Assembly (NCBI GenBank): GCA_026874595.1
Contig: CM049306.1
Coordinates: forward strand, 106,219,142 to 106,283,141
Direction of reading: 5' to 3'
DNA length: 64,000 nucleotides
Origin: Sipunculus nudus
Lineage: Eukaryota; Annelida; Sipuncula; Golfingiida; Sipunculidae
Positions 35,244 to 47,570 of this stretch are shown here, piece after piece; position 1 is the first letter of the stretch; each line of letters starts with the position of its first letter. Position numbers and translations under genes: made by a program. Below the pieces are notes generated by a model. The model was not told the origin of the DNA and ran no database searches. It worked only from the letters and a program-made list of their open reading frames with translations.

Positions 35244-36289
35244 TTCTCTACACATATCTAATCAACGAGCACCCATTTTACCTTTTATAACAACCCGTTT
35301 ATGTAAAGCAGCATTTAAGTAAACACACTTTTTTTTGCCCCCGATAAAGTGCATAGAAATATGACCTTCTAATGCAATACGGCCCATCTACGCCATTTTA
35401 TATAAGCCGTTATCGCAAAATATCTTCATTTGTCTTGATCGTTATTTTATGGACATCTTACTCGTTGAGTGGTATTTATTAATTACAACAAATGGTTTAG
35501 ATGTCGGGTTTTATTGTCCCATATCACCAACAATATCACTTTCACTTTGTCAGCATTGTTTTTCTGGAAAATCCATTCTGGTACCTCTTCTCGTGTCGCT
35601 AAGGAGCAAGTGAAATAATAGGATATAAAGGAAGCTTCATTGTATTGTTTGAAATCATCATTGAATGGTGAAGAACGCATTCCATTGGGGGGGGGGGGGA
35701 TGTGTAGTCCAAACGTGGGATTATGACCCGAAAGGATACGACCTCTAGACCTAAACAGTGACCTGACTGTATTATTGCCATTATGGTGTGCATTAGCATT
35801 GATTAATAATGAAGGGCACATTTATACAGGTAAAATTTCATGACATTCTCAGCAATAATTTATGGACTTGCTAGAGCATAATGCATAACTCTCATCACAG
35901 TATGTAATGTTCCCAGTATCTCTCTTTTCTTTCTGGTTTCGTATCTCAGAAATTATTAACTTTCAAAATTATATCATAATTAGCGTCCCCGCGTGAAAAA
36001 AAAAAAAAAAACATAAAATGCTTTTTACTTAATTTAATGCTATAACGCTAATACATCACGCATTATATGAGAGACGTAAATTATGTTTGTATGTAAAATT
36101 TACACAAAGTGCTCAGTTTGACAACGGACTTAAGCACATTTATTGTGTTGCTGTGAATTAATCATATTTACATCTGCCCAATATAGAATCTATGACTCCA
36201 AATGTTAAAAGTTTAAAGCACTTTAATCGTGAATCGGGCGAGTAAATATATCTATATACATGTTATATACATATGTATCTGAGTCTCCA
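35244..36289 (+). other. Probable GPCR intron, 5' part
   Basis: AT-rich non-coding sequence with a poly(G) run at about 35688-35699 and poly(A) near 35997-36010. No exon encoding TM7 with NPxxY or DPxxY was found by eye here or further right on the + strand. Confidence 0.5.
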
Positions 36290-36498
36290 TTTAGTAGCTA
36301 ACCACACCGCTGATATCACGCCTCCGATCCGTAGCTAGTCACATCGCTGACATCATGTCTCCACTCAGTAGCTAAACACGTCGCTGGTATCACGTCTCCA
36401 CTCCGAAGCTGATTACACCGCTGATATCACGTCTTCACTCCGTAGCCAATCACATCGCTGATATCACGTCTCCACTGGGTTGCTAACCACACAGCTGA
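36290..36498 (+). repeat. 37 bp satellite, left arm (about 5.5 units)
   Basis: Units follow GCTAACCACACCGCTGATAT then CACGTCTCCACTC with a 37 bp period (for example TGATATCACG at 36311 and TGACATCATG at 36348). The array stops at GCTGA (36498), where the inserted element begins, and resumes at 39345 with the same unit in the same orientation. Confidence 0.9.
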
Positions 36499-39344
36499 CT
36501 TGTGTCCAAATACTTTTAAAGTAATCGATTACAAATACAATTACGTTTAAAAAAGTAATCCATTACTATTACAATTACATTTGTGTTTTCAGAAAAGTAA
36601 TCGATTACAGTAACAATTACTTCTTAAAGTAATCGCAGTTACTTTTATGTTTTAGGACCATTTACCTCATGCAAGAACAGAAAATGGGTGTCACACCCAA
36701 AAAGGGGCGGACTTTCCAGGTTCTTTTAAACCGGGGGGGGGGGAAACTGGCTGAAGCTTGAAAGAAGAGAAAGACGTGTGTTACAAAAACAAAACAAATA
36801 TGATCATGAAAAACTTACACTCCTCTGGAGAGGCGTCCACATTCCAGACATAAGAACACGGAGTCCCTATTATACAATAGCAAAACCATAAAGCCCACAA
36901 ACTGTTAATTTACGATAGCTCGCCGGGTCCCTTTGGCTGATGATCACGTGGCCGTCACGCACGTTCGGGTTTCCTGGATTCACTATAGTATACAAACGCA
37001 ACAGGCGCCCGGTCCAAGTCTCCACAGTACACGCTTTAAGGTGTCCCTCGCCGTACAGCCAACCCATAGTCTGACAGGGTTTATATGACACTCAGCAGAA
37101 GCACAGACAGCCCATGCCTGTCGGTGGAATCTATACCCGAAGATGTCTCAGCATAACAATATTTGGTAACCGACACGTTTAGCGTAAACATTTGTCCTGG
37201 TCTGTCGGACTTCACAACGGTTAAACCACATCGACGGATTACCAGTCCGTTGGTAATTTCGATATGCACCCTGAAGTCCGTTACAGAGAGATCCCCATGT
37301 TTGATTCCACTCTCAAGTCCGTTAGAGAGTTCCCCGTTGAAGCCCTTAGACACTGACCTCCTACACACAGTAAAATAGCCTCTCAGCTGAACATTGTTTC
37401 TCAGATGACCATTCGGACCCTCTTGCTGGTCCGATAAATTTATAAAGCAGACTACAGGTCACATGGTCCTATTTGTCTACAGGACCCGAAGGAGAGTAGT
37501 GAATGGTCTGGCTTTCTCTGGTTGGATCTAGCCATCATGCGATGGATCTTCAAAAATTGACAGTATCGGTCAATTTTTTTTAATCTGTGGCCAATCAAAG
37601 ATATGTTGTCCAAATGCTTGTTTGGAACTGCTTGGAGGGGTATTTTTGGCTTCACTGCATTCGGGCCAGGACGGTTAAAAAAGGAGATGCACAAGCCCCC
37701 TATATTCTTGGTCTTGTTTGACTGAGGAAAAAACAAATTCTCAGGTAAAAAAAAGTTTAATATCAGAATTTATTTTGAAAATTATTTAAAAGAGGCCAAA
37801 ACCTCAGGTGTTTCATAGATGTTATTTAGGGAAAATAAATACAGCCGTGTGTCCTACACTATATCCAGCGCGCTGACCCAGAAGTTTCTCCCCTCAATTA
37901 CCTGTTCTCAGCCTATATACCTGTGATGACGTCACACCTCTTGACCGTCCTTGGTCATCGTTCGATCATATGAATACAAAACATCTAGACACGCCTCCAG
38001 AGACAAAAGCACGGAAAATCAAGCATACAGGTGCGCTGTCCCTAAAGGCTATCGTATGAAAGGCTACAGGAACCGGTCTAGACAAGACAATTCTTACTGA
38101 CTTAATTATAACTGCACTTGTCTAAACCCGAAACATGACACTTAGGTTCCCTACACCTACGTTAACATCGTTCTGATACTAATAATATGAATAAAATCAA
38201 TAAGCCACAGCCCCCTAGTGAAACTGGGTTAGAAACTGGTTTGAGGCACATTTAATAAAGGCACAACCTGCACAATCTATATTATAAAATGAATCGCAAT
38301 ACGATATGTACAAGGAGTCATTGTTAAGTGGCAGTGTTATATTAAATTAAGCATTGCATAGTCGCCACAAAACGGATCCAGATTGTGGTATATCAATGAA
38401 GCTTGTTGTAAAAAAAAGAAAATAAATCAACTTAATATTAAAGACACAAACGTGTGTATGTGGTTTTTGGTTAACACTAAACGGATATAAACCGGGCTAT
38501 TTCAATGAAGATGTGGTAAAAAAGGGGGGAAATAGTTAAAAATTATTATAAAGAAAAGCTTGGGTCTGTGGCTTTTGGTTACTACTAAACGGACAGAAAC
38601 CGTGACATTTCAAAAAAGCTGTTCCTGTTGATTTATTTATATAAAATTCATAAACGTCTTCTTGATTTCCTAAATTAGTTTGAATCTTTGCATATCCTTT
38701 GTTTGCAAGTAATTTGTCATGCGCTTTGGCAAAGTATACGAGTCAATAAAGTACATTTTATAATATTGTTAACAATATGCAACAACTTTTGTTAAACTTT
38801 TAGATCTTGTGTCATTCATGGGCTTTATTGAAATAATATATCTATGGTTAAAAGCATTAATTCATCTTTTAATTAAATCAGCAAGACGGTAATCTAAACA
38901 GTGTAGGGTTAATCCGAAATTAGGTTCAGGCTACACCCAGGAATAACTTGAAAGTGATTTCAGATAACCGGGGTAACCTGGTCTTTACATTGGGATTGCC
39001 TTGGCAGGAAACTTTTTTATTCAGTCAAAATTAATTAGTAGTCTAAGATTATAAATATATTATTTAAATGTGTCTTTGAAGTACATGTGAAGCAAACATG
39101 GGAAATTGCTAAATAGCAAGGTATGCTTAATAAATTTGACAGTTTGATTTAATTATTTATATGCGACAAATATACCAAAAAATAATTGAAAAATATTTGT
39201 TCAAACAATTACTTTTCAAAAGCAATCGATTACAATTACAATTGTTTTCCAGGATGAGAAAACGTAATCGATTACATTTATAATTACTTAAAAAGTAATT
39301 TTAATTACAATTACTTCAAATACAATTACTTTTTGACCCAATTT
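36499..39344. mobile_element. 2.85 kb hAT-like element inserted in the 37 bp satellite
   Basis: The interruption is flanked by ACAGCTGA (36491-36498) and GCCGCTGA (39345-39352). Each is one change from ACCGCTGA, the satellite sequence expected there, which fits an 8 bp target duplication. Ends are imperfectly inverted: CTTGTGTCCAAATAC on the left, and on the right AAATTGGGTCAAAAAG when read inward. Both ends carry clusters of AAGTAATCGATTAC / GTAATTACAATTAC subterminal motifs (about 36512-36655 and 39205-39335). Eight-base duplications with such subterminal motifs point to the hAT superfamily. No intact transposase frame is visible, so it is probably non-autonomous. The interior includes minus-strand frames at 36870-37368 and a third copy-like GGGGCGGACTTTCCAGG plus poly(G) block near 36707-36745. 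Confidence 0.75.
36870..37368 (-). pseudogene. Possible captured domain fragment (discoidin/fucolectin-like?) inside the element
   Basis: Two overlapping minus-strand frames: 37081-37368 (95 codons) and 36870-37091 (73 codons), in different frames. The first holds DFRVHIEITNGLVIRRCG and PGQMFTLNVS; the second holds TGRLLRLYTI and YRKLTVCGLYGFAI. The order (FxVHI, CG, GxxFTLN, GRxxRL, LTxCxxY) resembles the second half of F5/8-type or fucolectin-like lectin domains common in molluscs, with a frame change or intron between the halves. The resemblance is from memory and weak. If it is not a domain, these are chance frames. Confidence 0.25.
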
Positions 39345-40470
39345 GCCGCTGATATCATGTCCCCACTTAGTAGCTAACGACACTGCTGATATCACGTCTC
39401 CCCTTAGTAATTAGCCACACAGCTGATATCATCTCTCCACTCAATATCCAACCACTCCGCTGAAATTACGTATCCACTCTGTAGATCAACATACCGCCAT
39501 ATATGACGTCTCCCCTCAGTAGCTAACCACACCGATGTTATCATGTCTCCCTTCGGTAGCTAACCACGCCGCTGATATCACGTCTTCACTTAGAGGCTAA
39601 CAACATCGCTGATATCATGTCTCCACTCAGTTGTTAACCACACCGCGGATTTCACTTCTCCCTTCAGTAGCTAACAACATCGCTGATATCAAATCTTCAT
39701 TCAGTAGCTAACCACATCGGTAATATCACGTTTCTATTTAATAGCTAACCACACCGCTGGTATCACGTTTCTATTTAATAACTAACCAGACCGCTGATAT
39801 CACATTTCTATTTAATAGCTAACCACACCGATGATTTCACGTCCCCACCCACTTGTCTCCATTAATTAGCTTACCACACCGCTGATATCACGTTTCTATT
39901 TAAAAGCTAACCACACTGCTGGTATCACGTTTCTATTTAATAGCTAACCACACCGATGATATCACGTTTCTATTTAATAGCTAACCACACCAATGATTTC
40001 ACGTCTCCACCCACTTGTCTCCATTAATTAGCTTACCACACCGCTGATATCACGTTTCTATTTAATAGCTAACCACACCGCTGATATCACGTTTCTATTT
40101 AATAGCTAACCAAACCGCTGGTATCACGTTTCTATTTAATAGCTAACCACACCGATGATTTCACGTCTCAACCCACTTGTCTCTATTAATTAGCTAACCA
40201 CACCGCTGATATCACGTTTCTATTTAATAGCTAACCACACCGATGATTTCACGTCTCCACCCACTTGTCTCCATTAATTAGCTCACCACACCGCTGATAT
40301 CACGTCTCTATTAAATAGCTAACCACACCACTGATATAACGTCTCTATGCAAAAGCTAACCATACAAATGATATCATGTCTCAACTCAAAAGCCAACCAC
40401 ACCGCAGATATCACGTCTCATGTCAGTAGCTGACCACACCGCTGATATCACGTCACCATTCAGTAGCTAC
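39345..40470 (+). repeat. 37 bp satellite, right arm, with 162 bp higher-order repeat
   Basis: About 29 units of 37 bp, degenerate at the left and homogeneous in the middle (GTTTCTATTTAATAGCTAAC). A 51 bp variant unit carrying CCACTTGTCTCCATTAATTA occurs at 39849, 40011, 40173 and 40261. Spacings of 162, 162 and 88 equal 51+3x37 and 51+37, so there is a clear higher-order repeat. It is non-coding. Confidence 0.95.
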
Positions 40471-41240
40471 GTACACGTCTCTTACAAGTAAGCACCTATT
40501 TATTTCTGATAGGGCAGTCATTAAAGAAACCATATAGTTTACTTGTTTCACTGGATGTACACGTACTCTTTGTAGGTAGTGTCAAAGTCTTTTTTAATGC
40601 TAACATTACTAATTAAATCTAACAAGCCTCCATGTGTCGACAAATGAAGCAGGCTTAGGAGAGCACCGGCACTGAAGAATGACGAGCGTCCCTCAACATG
40701 TAATACAGTTGTCATCATTACTGGCCATGTTATATTACCATCCAGACGTTTATCACTACTAGAAAACGCACGTGCAATTCCAATTATTTGAGTAACAACA
40801 GTTTACAATGGCTATAAATGCCGCCATTTTATAGAAAACTAGGTTTGGTTTTGGAAAGCAGGTAACGTTAAACGTATTACCATTCACATATGGAAATATC
40901 TAAAATCCAACTGGCATCTAAATATGATTCTTTATCACCTGGATATCTCCATCCTCTTTCTATAGTTTCATATATTGTCCGTGGTCCGCGTTTTTTTTTA
41001 ACAGGCTGTCAATACACTAGTCAAAACAGTGAACAATTTGTATCAATAGACAGAAATGGTATCAATGGTTTCATATTTGAAATTTATTCATTGATGATGT
41101 CTTAATTCACAGATAAAAAACAAACCGATTCCATAAATTGCAAATTGTCATTTTTATACCCAAATCCAAGATGCCCGTCATTATGAGAGGTAAAATATTT
41201 GAATGACCATTATTTCATAATTAAGTGACATAGAAACGCA
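40471..41240. other. Non-coding spacer
   Basis: No recognised coding exon or repeat. A 71-codon frame at 40890-41105 has no domain. Confidence 0.45.
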
Positions 41241-41475
41241 TTAAGGTGTCATTTCTAATTAATATTAGGATGTCCAATTTTGTGACACTTCTGAGGTCAT
41301 GAAACGTATAATCATTCATTAAGGTCAATGTCAATGTCAACTTTTGCAAGAAAAAGCAAAATTTGCCATGATATGGCATTCTTTGCAACGTCATAAAAAT
41401 ATCTTAAGTGTCATTTCTTTCTGACTTCATGAAGCCCATTAATTTGTGATACTTCTATGGTCATAAAAAGTACAT
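41241..41475 (+). repeat. Degenerate tandem repeat, ~163 bp, two copies
   Basis: TTAAGGTGTCATTTCT (41241) recurs as CTTAAGTGTCATTTCT (41403), and TTTGTGACACTTCTGAGGTCAT (from 41278) recurs as TTTGTGATACTTCTATGGTCAT (from 41442). The copies are strongly diverged. Confidence 0.65.
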
Positions 41476-44400
41476 ATTATGTTTTTAAATTTGGCAGATA
41501 AAAACAACACTCTATATTACCTTTTTTCTTGGTGCCACTGTAAGTTGCTGACTCATCGTTCAGACATGTTCTTTCTTTCATTAAACTTACGAAGGTTAAC
41601 TCTTAGTTCAAAACAAGGGCATGGAAGAACCCTTTAGGTTTTGATTTTCTAGGATTGCCCGAGATAACGAAATAAATCAAAAGAATGGTGCGTTCCTTGA
41701 TATCTGGAAGGATGAAATAAAAACCCAGTGCTACTTTTAAAATGTTCCTGTCTATTACCCAACAACAAGGGACATCAATTCATACCCCCTGTGTTTGATA
41801 AACAGCCACGAGCGTACAACAATTGACCTTATTGCATCTGTACTGTATCGTTTGATAAAATAGGCAGATATCACTACATCTTCATGAATTAGCCCAGTAT
41901 AACATAAAACTGTTGCTTTGGTAGGTATAATTGGAAAAGTATGTTTATATAAACTGCAGACAAAATTGCTTAAACGCTTAATAGCATCCAACAATGACGC
42001 CAAGAGACTCAACGTAAAGGCTCCATTTGTCTGGCCGGCTTCCCAATACTCCTCGTGCAGACAGACACACTGTGTAGAGGACATTAATGCAATGCATTTG
42101 TTTCATGCGGCCTATCTCTATGAGGTGAACTTGTCTTTATTGAATACACTATCCCTCATCGCACCTCGTATAGTCTTTTGAAGTCCAATTACTCTATGGG
42201 CACATCCACCATACTGAAGCTTCTCACATCAGGTTAGATATTTACCTATAATAAGTTGCCTTTGGATTTCAGTTCGTGTTATGTGATAAAACGTACCACA
42301 AATCCTTTTTTCTTTAATAATAATAATGTCGCATTATGGCTGCTTTTGTCTATCTTTTTGTCTATCTATTTATTATCTTTGTCTAGATTGATGCGCATAC
42401 CGACAAAGTTATAGACTTTATCAACCAATTTAGCTATCGATTGATCAATTTGACAGTCAGCAAGTCAGTCATTCAATAACCTGTTAATCATTTATAAGTA
42501 TGGATATGAGTATGTTCAGGTCCGTAAATAAATCTACAACTCATAATTGTTCAATGTTTTCATTTAAAGAAAAAAATCTTTCAATTGTTCCTTTCATCTG
42601 TCACGCAGATCAATACCGAACGTGCTAATGAAAAGAAAATGCAATCACCGAAATGTTTTCAAACATTATTTGAACAAGAGGAACAACCAGGCACATACAG
42701 ACATAATGTGGGGTACTGGTCAGTATGGAAGCTAGCCGCCTACGGGTCTTTAATGTATGGCTTTCTGATCGTTCGAGGCTCTGATATAGCTCGAGCGGTG
42801 TCAATCTCACAATAACTCCTGCATTGTATGAATGTTATAGCTATAGATTATAACTGTATATACATGGTATACCCCGGATATATCGGCATACTCTCTCTTT
42901 CTCGCTTCCTGTGTGTTGTTTACCGCCCCGGGCTATTGGATTCTGTTGCTGGCGGGGCGACTGAACGTGATCTGAATGATAAAGAGGTGCGATCTGTATC
43001 ATTATTTATTACCTTGCCATCAATAAGCGCATGTTTTCTAAAGACGATTCCGTGTTTTAAGGTAAAATACAGCAGTCGTACTGTTGTGCTGTGAACAGGA
43101 AGGTGTATTGGGTAACTCTGTAGCACTACACAGATGTTTAGTTACCGAGTAAATGGCAGCACTTGGCGTGTTATTTCTCAGAAAACCACTGGTTCCAGAA
43201 AGGTTTTCAGGTGGTAATTTCGGCCGTCAAGGATAACCTCTTGTATGTATATGTCGCACATATGCTTAGATGGTAGCTGCAAAAGTACGAAAACATGATT
43301 ATGTTTGATAAAAAGCATTGAGTGTGACGTTCTGTAAAAAATGTGTCTCATTTTTGGGTCAAGAGGCAGTCTGTGGAATGCTGTCAACATGTTATGGAGG
43401 CAGTTAATACAGTAAACATGTTTAAACGCAATAGATAACGTAAAATGTCATTCATACAATAAATACAGATTAAGTAATTTTTCTAGCGGTTGTTATAGCT
43501 GAATGGGACATTCCTTTGTCGATTCCGCTGCAAGCGTTTACTTTTCTTTTCAAGGAATTTAAGACATCACAAAAAAGTTTCGTCAATAGCGTATATCACA
43601 TACCTTATTGTCTGCGTTTATTTTAAATTCGAGGAAAATCAAGTTCATGTTTTTGCAAACACGTCAACATCATTCATAAATGGAGCTGGCATATACAACA
43701 GCCAATTTACCCTCTACGAAAAAAAGCGACGCACAAATCCCGTCCACGAAGCATGAAATGTAATGCTAACAAATCCCTACATTATACAGAAAATATAGGG
43801 ACCGTATATTTGCATATTATGGAAATTTACGGCGGCCAACGTGGCACATCTCGCGCCCCTGGCCTGCATCACGCGGCACCAGATGAAACCTTTGGGCCGC
43901 CGTAGAAATTAATTGCTTTTCTAAAATCCAAAGGACTATGGAAGTGGAAATAAATCGATGATGAATGTCTACCCGTCCTGTTCAGCGTAATGGCGTCTGT
44001 TCTCAGGTAATCACCTGGTACCCTTGCTGGTCTGCAGGGATTTGGCTAATAAAAGGTCCACGGGTTACCCGCCCAGCCTCGCTTTGGGTCGATCGTCTGC
44101 GTCCCTTGCACGTCCACGACTCCCCTTTACCTTTAATAATTTATTGGTTTGCCTCGGACTGAGTGAGCGGTGTGTCTGGGAGGTTGGGACTACATCTTCT
44201 GCCAAGCAATGACAAAACCTCGCAACATATCCGACGTGACGACATTATGCCATGACATTTTTCTGTGCTCATTAGTGTTCAAGTAGACCGTGTGTTGCTG
44301 CACCGATTTTATCAGTCTGGGTTAATCCATACCAAGCTGCCCAGACATGTATAACCTTTGACGTGTACGGGTGTATGAGAGCCGGGACAAGTGTATTAAT

Positions 44401-47400
44401 AACCGTCCACTGGTGGCCAGCATTCAAATCGGAGCCCGCTTAAGAACCACCAGTTCTCACTTACTGGCGAACAGGCGAATGGACAGACGATTGGACTGAC
44501 GGACAAAGGCACAGAGGGAATAAAGGGCAGATAGTCATACTTGTGCGGTAATACCAGATCTCTAATTGAATGTCAGATATTAACCTAGCATTAATAAGCC
44601 TTTGCCAATTAGCAATACCTAATCCAGATGTACATAAGGGATAAAGATGGATTTGGTGCTGACAGAATCTATTCATGTTATGCACTGCGAGACTACGGCA
44701 TCTTCTGAAAGTGACAGACCCTTAGGTATGATTCTATGGCATGTGCCGTAGATTCACAGGTTCCTTTAGTACATTTGAAAACGCCTTATTACCGCGGGTC
44801 TCCGTCCACATAATGTGACATGGCGCAATTACGGGAGGGCAAGCGCGGGGCTTTGTGCCACACAGACAAATTGTGATTTGATGCGGAAAGGGGCAGACGT
44901 GGTATGCGGCAGTGGGCAACATTAAGCCCGGGGGAACTTAGTAATCTCCTTTAGCTACTTCTTGGATGGAATGTTAGCGGATCTTTCACACCTAACACAC
45001 ACGCCCTCTCCCCTCCTGGAAATCAGCAGATAGGCCCACGAGGCTCTGTGTTTGGGCTATTGTCCTAAGTGGATTGGGGACATTTGGTAACGCAGCTGTT
45101 TCCTTTAAGCAAGTAGCATGCCACACAATCTTATATACAATGTTCGAAGCGATCCAGTATGCAGGCACGCGAGAGCTCTATATTTAATCTGCAAATCGTG
45201 GAAACCGGCAGAGTTAACGCAAGACTAGCATAAACTAAGCAAATAAAACCTGCCGAGCGTACAGGAGCTCATGGTGACTGATTGTCTTGAAACGACGCGG
45301 ATGTGAAAAAAAAAAATCATCAGGACACATTTGGATCGGGGAGCCATTCCACACATCCCCGGCCATGGTATTTATGTCTGAGCAGTTCCTTCATACGCAG
45401 AGGCCAAAACAGTTACTCTCTGGGTAATATTTCAAAATGACAATAAAATGCGAACGACATCTATCTGTAGTGACTAGATCAATCATCCAGCGGTGACCTG
45501 GGAGTCAGGCTCCACAGAACCAACTGCACAGTCTCATTGAAATCCATCATATTCACATTTACTGAGGACTCAAATAATTACTCAGATTATCTTTGTCTCG
45601 ATGTAGATTTTCTTTCCTAATTTGCATTTTCCACTCCGGTTTGGCTTCAGAAATGTTGTAAAGAAAAAATATACCGCTTCATGGAATACTGAAAAAATGA
45701 TGTTTCCATAAAATGCTTTCATTGTTACAGTTAAGAAAAATAATTATATTGCGGCAATACAAGGCAGATAAATGCTTAAACTGTTTATTAGGCAGTTGCA
45801 AAATTGCCTAATGCGGAAACACAGGTATTATTACACAGCAATGAAAAAAAACTACATTATAGTTCCTCATTTATGGTATAAGGCACAAGACTATATCCCA
45901 GCGTCATTGCTTCAGAAATACTGCCTGAAACCCACCGATATTGTTGCGCCGCAGAGAGAAAAGTACGGTGTAATACATCAGTAATATTGAACGAAGCATC
46001 TTTGTAGGGAACATCTTCTGGGCTTGAATTTAACCAAGTAATCTGCGTAGACAGGTTAATACTAAGAAAATCTGAGTCAGCCGTCCGACACCTACTGCCG
46101 GCTGTGGCAGCGTGCCTGACTGGTTTTTCGTCCCGTAGCCGGGGACTTGCAATTCATTGTTGTTGGTCAGGACGTGCCCCGCTTATTTCCCAGCATTCCC
46201 AGCAAATGGATGACTGCCACTCTTCTGCGTCGTGGCAATTATTTCTTGGACCCCCAAACCCGGTGGCCGCCATTAGCAACCTCAAGGCTGGTAAAGCGAC
46301 AGATTTGGACGCTACAATTCCACCATCAGATGAAGCTTTTGTTAGCACAGAAAGAATTACAAGCTCCGGGGTTACATTGCTGCAGGTCATGAGACATGAT
46401 AAGACAAAATTCTGTTTAGTAATGACCCAGATTAAGATTAACTTATCATTTTATTCTCTTTTGGTTAACGGTAATTTTTTTTTCCAATTATGGTGGAATT
46501 GGAATATAAGACTTCTTTAAATTGTTATTACATTAAACTGGAGGATATTATTAATAACATATAATGGATGGTGAAAAGAATATAAAGATCAGTCAAATAT
46601 TCTCAAATAAACTGGTATGATGTACGGGAAATTATTAAATTAAAATTATTCTAATCATTTTTATAAAGTCTTAAAGCAGTTGATGGCAGACAAACGTTTG
46701 ATAATTCTATTTAGCTCAGCACGTAATTCTCAGGGAATAATAGTCCAATTCAATCCCGAAATCAATCTGTTGTAATCGAAAAATGAAGTTCTGGTGATAA
46801 TCCCAAAGGCAAACTGAAGACTGAATAAAATCTGTTACAAAGTTCGAAGAATATCTAGTGCTGCAATTATCGGAAAGGTCCACAAACTGACCCACACTGT
46901 TCCGTGTCCGCTGGAATATTTCTCTCTCTCCTCCCCTCGACTCTCAACACAGCTGTTTATAATTTTTCATCCGAAAATTCTAGAAATGGTAATTTCCATA
47001 GAACAATACACACGTTACAGGAACAGACTTGAAACATCTAGAACAAAGAACGCTGTATTTCTACACTTCAGACCCTACACGTTGGCCGGGCCAACTTGCA
47101 CGTCTCCCATGGCAACAAACTATGCTTGCCTTACACAGACACATGCAAAATTCCTGCGCGCAATAAACCAGAGCCCGCCAACACGAATCAGAATGCCAAC
47201 AGCGCAATAAAAAAAAGACACCTGTAAAAATGTAGATAATTTTTGTCCGTCGTCTGTCCATTCGGCCATTAACAGTTCCTAGTAGGCCTTCTGTGAAATA
47301 CATAATAAGGTCACTGTGACATACATCCACGGAGTTACGAGGTGAAATATGTTTGAGCACCTAAAACTACTGACCCGAATTAATCCATGCAAAATTCTGA

Positions 47401-47404
47401 ATTT
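41476..47404. other. Non-coding stretch, with complex segments possibly regulatory
   Basis: About 6 kb with no coding exon that I can support. Frames up to 138 codons (46104-46520) overlap opposite-strand frames and match no domain. Segments at about 43780-43960 and 44735-45060 are non-repetitive and GC-moderate. The first contains a perfect POU octamer ATTTGCAT (43808-43815). These could be enhancers of a gene outside the window. Confidence 0.35.
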
Positions 47405-47570
47405 GCAGGAGCGACTTGGCGGATTGTAATGAAATTTGGTTTAATCGCTGATTGAAGAATTTAACAGTTTGGGAATCCTGTAGGCACCACCTTCAATTTC
47501 TCAATTTAATGCATTTTAACTTGTATTTTGAAAATGATTTTAGGTGATCTAGCTGCTAAACAAAACGTTC
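47405..47570 (+). repeat. Diverged fragment of the 301 bp module family
   Basis: GGCGGATTGTAATGAAATTTGG, then GTAGGCACCACCTTCAATTTC and TTAATGCATTTTAACTTG, parallel the module segment at 20640-20755 (TGTGGATTTTCACAAATCTT, GGCGCCACCTACAATTTCTG, TTAATGAATTTTTAACGG). No second module follows. Confidence 0.6.

Noticed and set aside
35238-35261. Receptor reading through to the stop at 35259
   Set aside because: It would end within TM6, and the frame leaves the family exactly at a consensus GTAAGT donor.
39345-40470. CRISPR-like array
   Set aside because: Units are contiguous 37 bp satellites without unique spacers, in an animal genome. The regular 51 bp variant is a higher-order repeat.
46104-46520. 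138-codon plus-strand frame
   Set aside because: Three frames overlap in the same segment on both strands and none matches a family I know.
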